Shown piece by piece: positions 54,730 through 62,656 of a stretch of 64,000 nt of DNA (within the stretch, counting starts at the first letter, position 1; each line of letters opens with the position of its first letter). A program made the translations under genes and the position numbers. This DNA comes from Desulfosporosinus fructosivorans (GTDB lineage: Bacteria > Bacillota > Desulfitobacteriia > Desulfitobacteriales > Desulfitobacteriaceae), in contig NZ_SPQQ01000003.1 of NCBI RefSeq assembly GCF_004766045.1, positions 248,001-312,000 of the forward strand, in the 5' to 3' direction. Below the pieces are notes generated by a model. It was given only the letters and a program-made list of their open reading frames with translations, was not told the origin of the DNA and did not search any database.

Positions 54730-54775
54730 GGTGAACTCGTTCAGATAAAGTTGAACATCGAGACTTAGCTGACGA
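54730..54775 (+). repeat. Structured repeat element, copy C (upstream of the Crp gene)
   Basis: GGTGAACTCGTTCA...TTGAACATCGAGACTT matches the 5' box of copies A and B; sequence after it diverges, so the 3' hairpin is degraded or different. Confidence 0.55.
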
Positions 54776-54969
54776 TAGACTTCGTGGAGACAATAATACT
54801 GGAGTTGCTAACCTCAAAGGAATACCTATCGGCGTTGGATTACTTTCGCCACCCACCGAAGCAGAGTTCACAGTACCACCCTAGCTACTTATCAAAATGG
54901 AAGGCTTAGGATTGGAAGAAGAGTTAGAAAATAATTATGTTCCAACAGTATTACATGAGGGGGGAAGAC

Positions 54970-55623
54970 ATGATTCAGGTAACAGATGAAGAGCTGACCC
55001 ATTTGACTAAAATAGCTTCAGAAATTAAATATCCCAAAGGGCAGATTATTTTTTCTACTGGTCAAAGGACTAATGAAATTTACTTTATTAAAAGTGGTTT
55101 GGTCAAAATTTACCGTACTACCTCAGACGGTCGTCAGGTGTCTGTGGCACTACGTTATCCTGGTGACTTTATCGGTTTAGCTGAAGTCCTTAGTAATGTT
55201 AATGAGAGAGAATATGGTGCTCAAGCAATGGACAGAGTTTCAATTTTAATTATCTGGAAGGATAGCTTTAAAGAAATGCTTGCAGAAATGCCCGAGTTTG
55301 CTGAAAAGATAATCAGGCTGATGAGTGATCGATTGAGAGAAGCACAGAACACGATCTACGATTTTATCATGAACCCTATTCAAGGGAGGCTAGCTATGCT
55401 TCTGCTAAATATGGCAGAACGTGTTGGAAATAAAGGCGCAGATGGTATTATTCATGTTCGATTGCAGGTTACCCAGGAGGAACTTGCCTGTGTAATAGGT
55501 TCGGCACGTCAAACAATTTCGTCCCTGCTCAACTTGCTTAGGGAAGACGGCAGCATCCAATATGAAGGTCGGGAAATTGTTGGTGTGAATCCTAACAAAC
55601 TAAAAGCCTGGATTCAGAAATAA
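54970..55623 (+). CDS. Crp/Fnr-family transcription regulator
   Basis: 217 residues from the ATG at 54970 (GAGGGGGGAAGAC upstream); an ATG 33 bases earlier lacks spacing. Cyclic-nucleotide-type beta barrel (YPKGQIIFSTGQRTNEIYFI, GDFIGLAEVLS), long dimer helix, and winged HTH (VTQEELACVIGSARQTISSLL recognition helix). No N-terminal Fnr cysteines; effector unknown. Related Peptococcaceae regulators (CprK type) respond to small anaerobic-respiration substrates. Upstream of, and probably controlling, the DASS/AprAB-like genes. Confidence 0.85.
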   Translation: MIQVTDEELTHLTKIASEIKYPKGQIIFSTGQRTNEIYFIKSGLVKIYRTTSDGRQVSVALRYPGDFIGLAEVLSNVNEREYGAQAMDRVSILIIWKDSFKEMLAEMPEFAEKIIRLMSDRLREAQNTIYDFIMNPIQGRLAMLLLNMAERVGNKGADGIIHVRLQVTQEELACVIGSARQTISSLLNLLREDGSIQYEGREIVGVNPNKLKAWIQK

Positions 55624-55691
55624 GGAACTCATACAGCTAAACATACAGCGAGATTATGGGACCCCCACTTATTGATGTGGGGGTCTTGGTC
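55624..55691 (+). repeat. Structured repeat element, copy E (after the Crp gene)
   Basis: GGAACTCATACAGCTAAACAT is a degraded 5' box, and GACCCCCAC-TTATTGAT-GTGGGGGTCTTGG (55660-55691) is the same hairpin as copy B. Confidence 0.5.
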
Positions 55692-55757
55692 ATCCAGCTG
55701 ACAAAACAAGTGTCGCCTGAAAGACCTTCGTTTTGTCAGCTGGATTTATTTTTTTAT
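55692..55757 (+). terminator. Terminator after the Crp gene
   Basis: ATCCAGCTGACAAAAC (55692-55707) pairs perfectly with GTTTTGTCAGCTGGAT (55730-55745); T-rich tail. Confidence 0.85.
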
Positions 55758-55768
55758 GTCATCAACAT

Positions 55769-55782
55769 GACACATTTGTGTC
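55769..55782. promoter_or_regulatory. Palindromic candidate Crp/Fnr site
   Basis: GACACATTTGTGTC is a perfect 14-base palindrome between the Crp terminator and the DASS gene, 140 bases upstream of its start. Related in layout to CRP/FNR half sites but not the consensus TGTGA or TTGAT. Confidence 0.45.
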
Positions 55783-55923
55783 TCTAACGCGGTTTTAACC
55801 ATTGGTGGTTATTGTTAAAATTCTCACATACAAAGAAAACAGTTAGTGGAGGAGTGAGCTTATTAAATTTGTTAAGAATTATGGTTACTTTTGCATTACC
55901 GAAGAAGAAAAGGAGGGGTTGTA

Positions 55924-57417
55924 ATGTCAGAGCCCGGTTTACAAACAACAAAACAGAGCACGGAAGTTAAGGCGAACGCAACTGAAACTGGCAAAAATAA
56001 GTATGCATTAACTGGATTTATTTTCTCTTGGCTAGTATTTGCAGCAATCTTAACAATGGTTCCCACTTCTGAGAGTCTTACTGAGGGTGGACGAGCAGCC
56101 TTGGCAGTGATGGGTTGGGCTACAGTTATCTGGTTGAGCGATGGATTGCCTTTAGCAGTTTCAGGTCTGATGATACCAGTGTTATTATCCTTAACGGGAG
56201 CAGCTCCAAAGCTCCCCGATGCCTTTAGCGGCTTTACAAGTAACGTTACTTTCCTTATTCTTGGCTGTTTTATTCTAGCCGCTGTTATGCAGACCACTGG
56301 CTTAGACAAGCGGATTGCACTCAGTATTGTTTCACGAGTTAAACCCACCGTAGGGAGTGTTTTAAAAGGTTTGATTGGTGCACACTTAGTAACCGCCATT
56401 CTCGTTCCTGCCACTAATGCCAGGGGAGCACTATTTCTGCCAATTATTCAAGGTCTGAATAGTCTGTTTGAGAAGACAGGCGAAGGCGCTAGGGCAAGAA
56501 AGGTATTTACAATGGTAGGTATCGGTTTCGCTTCACTGGCGAGTGGAACGATTCTGATGCACAGCCATATGTCGAATGTCATCGTAGCCCAAACCATTAA
56601 TCAGGCGATGAAGAAAGACGTGATCACTTGGGGTACTTGGGCTTGGATGAATTGGCCATTACTCGGTGTTTTGGTAATCATGTATTACTGGGTTAATTGG
56701 GTAATGAAATCTAAAAATATTGAAGTCCCTGGCGGCATCACCGAAATCAGACGCCAAAAAGATGCCATGGGTAAAATGACTGCCGCTGAATGGATTGTCT
56801 TGGTCACCTTTGGTATTGCAATTTCCTTATGGGCGACGGAACAAATTCATGGTTATAAAATGGCCTTGGTTGCCCTGTTAGCAGTAATGGTACTCTTTAT
56901 TCCTGGGCTTACCAAGCTTTCCTGGAAAAAGGTGCAATCCAATACGATCTTTGGTACTTGGTTGTTGCTTTGTGGTTCTTTGTCACTGGTATCAGCTTTT
57001 GAAAAGACTGGTGTGGACAAGTGGATTGCCTCCCACTTGGTTGGTTTGGCACCGGCTTGGGGCTGGATGGGAGTTAGTCTCTTCATATGTGTAGTTGTCC
57101 AAATTAGCCGACTCGGCATTGTGAGCAACGTAGCAGCCGTAACCTTACTGGCACCCATTGTGGCAGCAATGGCTCCGATGCTTGAGCTAAACACTGTAGC
57201 CTTCACCATGATGGTGTTAAATGTGGATAGTTACGCTTTTGTTTTGCCCATCTCGGTAACAGCCTGTCTAATCGCTTATGGAACCGAGGAATTTACCTTT
57301 GGCGAATTTGTTAAAGTCGGTGCCCCTTTCACCTTAATCGTGATTTTTTATATGGTCTTGATCATGGTACCTTGGTATGCAGTAACAGGATATCCCATCT
57401 GGGTACCCACTCATTAA
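55924..57417 (+). CDS. DASS/SLC13-family anion transporter
   Basis: 497 residues from the ATG at 55924 with AAAGGAGGGG. After a polar N-terminus there are about 12 helices in two inverted repeats. FSGFTSNVTFLILGCFILAAV and VPATNARGALFLPIIQ resemble the SNT-type sodium/carboxylate motif region of repeat 1; the repeat 2 counterpart is SNVAAVTLLAPIVAAM, and MVLNVDSYAFVLPIS ends the core. Members take up dicarboxylates, citrate, sulfate or related anions with sodium. The gene leads an operon with an AprA-like flavoprotein and ferredoxin, so it probably imports their substrate. Confidence 0.82.
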   Translation: MSEPGLQTTKQSTEVKANATETGKNKYALTGFIFSWLVFAAILTMVPTSESLTEGGRAALAVMGWATVIWLSDGLPLAVSGLMIPVLLSLTGAAPKLPDAFSGFTSNVTFLILGCFILAAVMQTTGLDKRIALSIVSRVKPTVGSVLKGLIGAHLVTAILVPATNARGALFLPIIQGLNSLFEKTGEGARARKVFTMVGIGFASLASGTILMHSHMSNVIVAQTINQAMKKDVITWGTWAWMNWPLLGVLVIMYYWVNWVMKSKNIEVPGGITEIRRQKDAMGKMTAAEWIVLVTFGIAISLWATEQIHGYKMALVALLAVMVLFIPGLTKLSWKKVQSNTIFGTWLLLCGSLSLVSAFEKTGVDKWIASHLVGLAPAWGWMGVSLFICVVVQISRLGIVSNVAAVTLLAPIVAAMAPMLELNTVAFTMMVLNVDSYAFVLPISVTACLIAYGTEEFTFGEFVKVGAPFTLIVIFYMVLIMVPWYAVTGYPIWVPTH

Positions 57418-57434
57418 TCTAAAAGGAGGAAGAT

Positions 57435-59198
57435 TTGATGTCGAGAGCAAGTTTACCCCAATCCGTTGATAAAATTGAAGAGGTTCGCATTGATACCGAC
57501 ATTCTGATTATCGGTGCAGGAAATGCCGGCTGTTTTGCCGCCATTGAGGCTAAGCGTCTCAACCCTGATTTAAAAGTTACATTAATGGAAAAAGCACACA
57601 TTGACCGTAGCGGATGTCTAGCAGGTGGTATGGATGCAATTAACACCTATATTAAAAAGGATCGCACCATCGAAGATTTTGTCCGTTGGAGTCGTTCTCA
57701 GGCCGGTGGGCTGATCCGTGAAGATTTGACTATTTCGATGGCAGAAGTCTTAAACAAGCCTATTGAAGAATGGGAAGAGTGGGGTATGCCCATTAAATAT
57801 GAAGAAGACGGTGAAGAATATAAAACTAGGGGTAAATGGGATATAACCATTAGTGGTTCTGAGATGAAAGTCATTTTGGCAGAAAAAACCCGTCAAACTG
57901 GCTGTGAAATCATAAATCGTGTAGTAGCTACCAATTACCTAATGGAGGAAAATAAAGTCATTGGTGCTATTGGTTTTGGGGTTAGAGACGGCAAGGTGTA
58001 TATCATTCGGGCTAAAGCAACCATTATAGCCACAGGTGGTGCGGCTGGTTTGTATAAGCCCTATCAAAACGATGGTAATGACAGCCACCATCAGCTCTGG
58101 TATGCCCCCTTTAATGTCGGAACCGGTTTTGCGCTCGGTATTCGTCAGGGTGCAGAAATGACAACCTTTGAAATGCGCTGGTGTGCCACTCGGACCAAAG
58201 ATTTTAACGGCCCTATCGATACAATTTCAGTGGGTTATAAAACACCAATGATTAATTGTAAAGGCGAGCAAATTCTGAAAACCCGTTATGCTCACCTAGG
58301 TGGGGATGCCGCTCCCCGCTATATCCGGGCTAACGCACCGATGGATGAGTGGCGTGAGGGTCGTGGTCCCTGCTATGTGGATACTACCCACATGACGCCC
58401 GACCAAATCCATGACATGAAACACGATTATCTAAACGAGCGGCCCAGCTATGTCTTGTTTCTGGCCAGCCGAGCTCAGGATTTGAGTAAGGAACCTATCG
58501 AAATCTATGGCTCTGACCCATACATTGTAGGCGGACATACGGCAAGTGGTTATTGGATTGATGTTAAAAGAGCGACCACCTTACCAGGATTGTATGCCTG
58601 TGGAGATGTGGCGGGTGGCACACCTAATAAATTTGTGGGTGGTTGTGCCGCTGAGGGGCTATTGTCTGCTAGGGCCGCCGTTGACTATGTGGCTTGTGTA
58701 GAGCAGGGTGTTCTTAACGAGGAGCAAATTTCTCAGGAGAAGAATAGGGTTTTTGCACCTGGTTTCCGCAATATTACTGTGGGTGACGGTGTTGCCCCTC
58801 GAGAAATGGAAGAAAGGTTGCAGCGGTTGATGGATGAATATGCCGGGGGTGTGCACCAGTTTTTCAGAATGAACAAAGAAGGGTTGGAATATGCCCTGCG
58901 CAACCTTAAGATTTTAAAAGAGCAAGTCAAATACCTAATCGCCGCTGATCTCCACGAGTTGATGGATGCTCATGAAGTCATTGACCGATTAGACGTAGCG
59001 CAGGTATTAGTGCACCACTTAATGTACCGTGAAGAAACCAGATGGGCAGGGTGGCAAACCCGTGCCGATTTCCCGGAAAAGAATGATGAAAAATTCGATT
59101 GCTTTGTAAACTCCCGTTATAACCCCGAAACCGGAGAAGTAGAAATGTTTACTCGTCCCTACGAACAAATTATCTCAGGAGATCGTTTAAAAGCTTAA
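57435..59198 (+). CDS. AprA-like / fumarate-reductase-type flavoprotein
   Basis: 587 residues, ATG after AAAGGAGGAAG, 17 bases from the transporter. FAD loop DILIIGAGNAGCFAAIEAKR, then EKAHIDRSGCLAGGMDAIN (the AprA-like replacement of the usual fumarate-reductase motif) and IIATGGAAGLYKP. Capping-region stretch RTKDFNGPIDTISVGYKTP and REGRGPCYVDTTHM, then GLYACGDVAGGTPNKFVGG. Order and motifs are those of adenylylsulfate reductase alpha, but the protein is shorter than true AprA (~640-660), so APS is not a safe substrate. No signal peptide: cytoplasmic. Electron partner is the ferredoxin encoded next. Confidence 0.8.
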   Translation: MMSRASLPQSVDKIEEVRIDTDILIIGAGNAGCFAAIEAKRLNPDLKVTLMEKAHIDRSGCLAGGMDAINTYIKKDRTIEDFVRWSRSQAGGLIREDLTISMAEVLNKPIEEWEEWGMPIKYEEDGEEYKTRGKWDITISGSEMKVILAEKTRQTGCEIINRVVATNYLMEENKVIGAIGFGVRDGKVYIIRAKATIIATGGAAGLYKPYQNDGNDSHHQLWYAPFNVGTGFALGIRQGAEMTTFEMRWCATRTKDFNGPIDTISVGYKTPMINCKGEQILKTRYAHLGGDAAPRYIRANAPMDEWREGRGPCYVDTTHMTPDQIHDMKHDYLNERPSYVLFLASRAQDLSKEPIEIYGSDPYIVGGHTASGYWIDVKRATTLPGLYACGDVAGGTPNKFVGGCAAEGLLSARAAVDYVACVEQGVLNEEQISQEKNRVFAPGFRNITVGDGVAPREMEERLQRLMDEYAGGVHQFFRMNKEGLEYALRNLKILKEQVKYLIAADLHELMDAHEVIDRLDVAQVLVHHLMYREETRWAGWQTRADFPEKNDEKFDCFVNSRYNPETGEVEMFTRPYEQIISGDRLKA

Positions 59199-59216
59199 GA
59201 AAGGAGGGTAACGAAG

Positions 59217-59522
59217 ATGCCACCAGTAGTAAATCAAGATAAATGCCAAGGGTGCGGAAAATGTGAAGAGATATGTCCTGGGGATTTGATGGAATTAAAT
59301 GAGGATAAGAAAGCGTTTTGTCGGGCTAAAAGAGATTGCTGGGACTGTATGGCTTGTGTAAAGGCCTGCCAATTCCAGGCTATTGAAACTAGAATTCCGT
59401 ATCAATTGGGGTACTATCCAGCTAGACTTATTCCTAAAGTCAGTGAGAAAGAAATTGAGTGGACCTGCATTGATATCAATGGTAAGGTTGATAAGTTCCT
59501 AGTTAAGACCCATAATAAATAG
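59217..59522 (+). CDS. AprB-like two-cluster ferredoxin subunit
   Basis: 101 residues, ATG after AAAGGAGGG. Two 4Fe-4S sites: C10-C13-C16-C20 (CQGCGKCEEICPGDLMEL) and C41-C44-C47-C51 (CWDCMACVKACQFQAIE). The tail IEWTCIDINGKVDKFLVKT resembles the C-terminal strand of AprB that wraps AprA. True AprB has a longer first-cluster loop and ~140-150 residues; this is a compact relative. It most likely forms a heterodimer with the flavoprotein upstream. Confidence 0.85.
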   Translation: MPPVVNQDKCQGCGKCEEICPGDLMELNEDKKAFCRAKRDCWDCMACVKACQFQAIETRIPYQLGYYPARLIPKVSEKEIEWTCIDINGKVDKFLVKTHNK

Positions 59523-59560
59523 AAATCACAACATGTATCAGGATAGGATTTCTATTTATT
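59517..59560 (+). terminator. Hairpin terminator after the AprB-like gene
   Basis: AAATAGAAATC (59517-59527) pairs perfectly with GATTTCTATTT (59547-59557); modest T tail. Arm 1 overlaps the stop codon. Confidence 0.6.
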
Positions 59561-60110
59561 GTTAATGATTTACTACCTACGATACGTTCTTCTAAGCGAG
59601 TGGGATGAGGTTTAGCCCCTTCTCGCTTAGATAGTATTCAAATATATACTGAAATTTTGTTTTCAATGGGATTATGCTGAAGGGTGTAATGACCTAAAGT
59701 ATTGGGGGCTGTGATTTAATTATCAGGGCTCCTTTTTTGTGACAATTCGTATCTATGACTATAAATGACATTTTTTACGTCTTGCCCTGCTTAACTATAT
59801 TGTTGTATAATGAATATAAATATTAAATATTCAGGCTATTGACTATCTTCACAATAGTCAACAAAGATATATGCGGGGGGGTTCAAGATGAATCATACAT
59901 ATGTAGAGTGCATTTTTGAGATAATAGATATAAAATATGTGCTTCGACAAGAAATGGATATCTTTTCCTCCTCTTAAAACATAAAATAAAGAGAACTGAT
60001 TTATCACGATCGATAAATTATTCAAATAAATAACTTTGACACTCTTGAAATAAGGCTACAAATACCCATCAAGAAATACAGACCCAAAAAATAGCAGGGA
60101 GGAAATATCA
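59561..60110. other. Non-coding region before dsrC
   Basis: TCTAAGCGAG (59591-59600) pairs with CTCGCTTAGA (59622-59631) without a T tail. A second hairpin at ~59704-59738 ends in CTCCTTTTTTG and looks like a terminator. TTATCAGGGCTCCTT (59720-59734) recurs at 61445-61459. A 29-codon ATG frame at 59888 has a run of G but no proper ribosome site. The remainder is AT-rich leader of dsrC. Confidence 0.45.
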
Positions 60111-60428
60111 ATGGCGCAACTTGAGGTAGGCACTTTAACTGTGGAATTGGATGATGAGGGCTTTCTAGCAGATCAATCAAGATGGAATGAAGATGTGGCC
60201 AAAGCGCTTGCTATCGCTGAGGCTGTAGAAGAACTTACCGAAGAACACTGGACGATGATTAACTACATTAGGGACTATTATGAGGAGTATGAGGTTGCTC
60301 CTATGGTTCGTAAAATAGTTAAAGATACTGGCTTTGACCGTGACAAGATCTACGTTTTATTTCCGGCCGGTCCAAGAAGGGGTGCTTGTAAAATTGCTGG
60401 CCTCCCCAAGCCATCGGGCTGTATGTGA
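60111..60428 (+). CDS. dsrC: DsrC, sulfur carrier of dissimilatory sulfite reduction
   Basis: 105 residues, ATG after GGGAGG. DEEGFL-like start (DDEGFLADQSRWNEDVAKAL), LTEEHWTMINYIRDYYEEY and the C-terminal arm RGACKIAGLPKPSGCM. The arm has both redox cysteines, C93 and C104, with the last one penultimate and ten residues between, as required for trisulfide formation in true DsrC (TusE keeps only the last). DsrC accepts sulfite-derived sulfur from DsrAB and hands it to a membrane complex. Here it is monocistronic, away from dsrAB. Confidence 0.95.
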   Translation: MAQLEVGTLTVELDDEGFLADQSRWNEDVAKALAIAEAVEELTEEHWTMINYIRDYYEEYEVAPMVRKIVKDTGFDRDKIYVLFPAGPRRGACKIAGLPKPSGCM

Positions 60429-60462
60429 AAGTAGTATTCGGAAATTGATTGACGTTTAACAC

Positions 60463-60497
60463 AGAATAGCTGAGGACTTGTCCTCAGCTATTCTTAT
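60463..60497 (+). terminator. Terminator of dsrC
   Basis: AGAATAGCTGAGGA (60463-60476) pairs perfectly with TCCTCAGCTATTCT (60481-60494) across CTTG. Confidence 0.7.
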
Positions 60498-60524
60498 GTA
60501 TATTTCCCCAAAGAGTGATTGTCG

Positions 60525-60725
60525 CTAAAACCCAATCTCGGAGTCGATTCGTTTAATCTGCCCAGTCATAAAATCTACTGTTTCATCGTCCGTGGAAAAA
60601 ATCATTTCAATTACTTGTGGACGACTTAGGTTTTTACTTTCACAAAGTTTGTCCAATCTCCTCAGGACCTCTGAATCTATACTAAGACTTATTTTGACTT
60701 TTTGTTTTCGTGTACTTATTTTCAA
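60525..60725 (-). CDS. Ribbon-helix-helix (CopG-like) protein
   Basis: 66 residues, TTG start with AGAGGAG upstream. KVKISLSIDSEVLRRLDKLC and LSRPQVIEMIFST form a ribbon-helix-helix DNA-binding motif; the last ~20 residues are acidic. No toxin partner is adjacent. Probably a small repressor or orphan antitoxin. Its 3' end faces dsrC. Confidence 0.6.
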   Translation of the reverse strand: MKISTRKQKVKISLSIDSEVLRRLDKLCESKNLSRPQVIEMIFSTDDETVDFMTGQIKRIDSEIGF

Positions 60726-60869
60726 TCTGTCCGCTCCTCTTTATCACATCTCTATAAATCTATAAATCTATATATCTATATATCTGTATTGTACTACAAT
60801 GCTAGCGAACAACAACCTATACTTCAAGTGAAATACGTTCATATTTAACTTATGATTATTAGTCACCAC

Positions 60870-60948
60870 TCTCAGTCCCACTGAAGAAGTGGATGTCTTC
60901 ACGATTGGATAAAAGCGGCTGAGGATTTAATCCCCAGCCACTTTTATT
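60870..60948 (+). repeat. Structured repeat element, copy D, followed by a terminator-like hairpin
   Basis: TCACCACTCTCAGTCCCACT...AGAAGTGGATGTC then TTCACGATTGGATAAA, matching the 3' end of copy A for 16 bases exactly (60899-60914). It continues into AAAAGCGGCTGAGG/CCCAGCCACTTTT (60911-60945), a hairpin with T-rich end. Confidence 0.5.
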
Positions 60949-61042
60949 GCTAAATAATCTTCTACCTTGTCGAACAGACCGACAGAAAACAATTTTTAAT
61001 TACGTATTAGAATATAAGATCTTTTTTTGAGGAGGAGTCTAT

Positions 61043-61153
61043 ATCGAAAGACTAGATTTTTTCGTAACTGCCATCTGCTTCTCTGTTTTAGGTTATGCCC
61101 TATGTTACATTACTCTTTCATGTAATAGCAAAATTAAAGATGCAAAACGTTAA
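61043..61153 (+). other. Possible 36-residue single-helix membrane peptide with non-standard start
   Basis: GAGGAGGAG sits about seven bases before ATC (61043), which opens a frame encoding ERLDFFVTAICFSVLGYALC, more hydrophobic residues and a basic end KIKDAKR. There is no ATG/GTG/TTG in the frame after the preceding TGA. Form and size are those of small membrane subunits. An orphan terminator at 61354-61393 shows that this region is probably transcribed. Speculative. Confidence 0.25.
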
Positions 61154-61353
61154 CTGCGAAAATACGACGTTAAGATAGTGCCACTTCAGGATAAAGGTGC
61201 ATATGAATCCTTTCAATCCCTAGCTGAGTGCTCATCCGAATTTTACGCCATCGCACGCTGTTAGTCTTAAAAATTAAAGTGACATTTGTATTCCCCACCA
61301 AGGATTTTTGCTCTCCTTGCGAAGTACCGATTTTGAACAACTATTTTTTCTCT

Positions 61354-61393
61354 GGACAGGCGGTTTGACAATAAGCGCCTGTCCTATCTTTTT
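61354..61393 (+). terminator. Orphan Rho-independent terminator
   Basis: GGACAGGCG (61354-61362) pairs with CGCCTGTCC (61376-61384); tail TATCTTTTT. No annotated gene lies between it and the repeat at 60870, implying a short RNA or the small peptide above. Confidence 0.65.
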
Positions 61394-61581
61394 GTGCGTT
61401 TATGAGGGAACATCATAGAGCGTCTTATTCCAAGTGCGATCCTGTTATCAGGGCTCCTTATTCATGAGAAATTCACAACTTTTTCATGAGATAATCGTAT
61501 CCAAGCGTTACACTAAGGACATGGAAGAACTGCAAACGAACGAAGCAAGCAGTAAATGAAATCAATTGGGAGGTATAAACA

Positions 61582-62007
61582 ATGAGAAGATTTAATAAGA
61601 AAGTTACCGCGATTATCGCAACCGCAACATTAGCAGTGGGCCTCATGGCTTTACCGGCCTTAGCAGAGACGACCCGGCAACAAGGGGACGGGTGGTTTGG
61701 ACAAATGCAAGGTTACATGCAGAAAACCTTTTCGCCAGAGCAACACCAAGAGCTAATGAATTCAGCTGAAATGCAAAACCTTCATAACTCGGAAGGAATG
61801 CAAAAGGCAATGCAAACAGGAGACGTTACGCAGATGCTAGAATTCATGAATTTAGATTCAGCGGTTAGAGCACAAATGGGGCAAGAAAACCTTGATAAAA
61901 TGAACGAAATCATGAGTAATTCCGGAGGGAGCATGATGACTAACGGGAATGGTATGACTGGTTCACGAGGTAATATGATGAACGGAGTCAAAGGGGGAGA
62001 GCTATAA
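61582..62007 (+). CDS. Secreted methionine-rich protein
   Basis: 141 residues, ATG after GGGAGG. Cleavable signal peptide (KKVTAIIATATLAVGLMALP, AxA site at ALA). The mature part has about twenty Met, many in MQ/MxxM clusters (WFGQMQGYMQKTF, MMTNGNGMTGSRGNMMNG), and few charged residues. Met-rich exported proteins commonly bind Cu(I)/Ag(I) through thioethers; no named family recognised. First of three same-strand genes, followed by two SHOCT membrane proteins, with a sensor kinase convergent. Confidence 0.65.
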   Translation: MRRFNKKVTAIIATATLAVGLMALPALAETTRQQGDGWFGQMQGYMQKTFSPEQHQELMNSAEMQNLHNSEGMQKAMQTGDVTQMLEFMNLDSAVRAQMGQENLDKMNEIMSNSGGSMMTNGNGMTGSRGNMMNGVKGGEL

Positions 62008-62228
62008 TGATGATTGGTATAATCCTATTAATCTTTATTGCGTATTACATGTTTAGTTCATCGAATGCTGGAGGGTCATGCTGCGTGGGCCATCAATCTC
62101 AGTCAAATAGCTCACTAGATATATTGAGTGAACGATATGCACGCGGTGAGATTCAAAGAGAGGAGTACCTTGAAAGGAAACAAGAGCTGTCTGGGCAAAA
62201 GCAGCAAATATCTATTAAAAAAGAATAA
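62007..62228 (+). CDS. SHOCT-domain membrane protein 1
   Basis: 73 residues; its ATG shares one base with the previous TAA. One N-terminal helix (about 2-18), a Gly-Ser linker with GGSCCVGH (adjacent cysteines and a histidine, possible metal ligands), and a C-terminal SHOCT motif, LDILSERYARGEIQREEYLE. SHOCT segments are short oligomerisation helices often found in small membrane proteins. Cotranscribed with the Met-rich gene. Confidence 0.7.
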   Translation: MMIGIILLIFIAYYMFSSSNAGGSCCVGHQSQSNSSLDILSERYARGEIQREEYLERKQELSGQKQQISIKKE

Positions 62229-62298
62229 ATAGCGTTTACTTTATGGATGAATGGGAATATCTAAGGTTGAATATCAAAAATTTGAAGGAGGAATTTAT

Positions 62299-62559
62299 AT
62301 GATGGGTGGTTGGGGATATGGTGGATATGGAAGTGGCGGCTATGGGATGATGGGGATGGCGGGGATAGGAATGCAACTTATCTTAGGGATTGGGATTATT
62401 TTACTGGCTATCTATCTATTTCGTCGCCATGCCTCGCACGTTCATACAGGAGGACTAAATAAGCACAGTGGAATGGACATCCTGCGAGAGCGGTATGCAC
62501 GTGGTGAGATAGATTCCGCTGAGTATCAGAGTCGGAAAAGAGATCTAGAGGGTAAATGA
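62299..62559 (+). CDS. SHOCT-domain membrane protein 2
   Basis: 86 residues from the ATG at 62299 (GAAGGAGG upstream; an earlier frame start is rejected). N-terminus is Gly/Tyr/Met-rich (MMGGWGYGGYGSGGYGMMGM), then one helix (LILGIGIILLAIYLF), a His-containing loop (RRHASHVHTGG) and a SHOCT end MDILRERYARGEIDSAEYQS. The two SHOCT ends are clearly paralogous. His and Met content again suggests metal contact. A shared bidirectional terminator follows. Confidence 0.7.
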   Translation: MMGGWGYGGYGSGGYGMMGMAGIGMQLILGIGIILLAIYLFRRHASHVHTGGLNKHSGMDILRERYARGEIDSAEYQSRKRDLEGK

Positions 62560-62656
62560 GTCTGTGATTGGGGCCATCATTGAGCACGTGTTTGTTAAGT
62601 GTTTTGCCCGAGAGGGACAGATTTTTACCTGAATAGTTATCATACATTAAATGTTT

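Noticed and set aside
54674-54871. Minus-strand 65-codon frame
   Set aside because: No ribosome site or family, and it overlaps repeat copy C.
59888-59977. 29-residue ATG frame before dsrC
   Set aside because: Preceded by a G run rather than a proper ribosome site, no hydrophobic or known pattern, likely chance.
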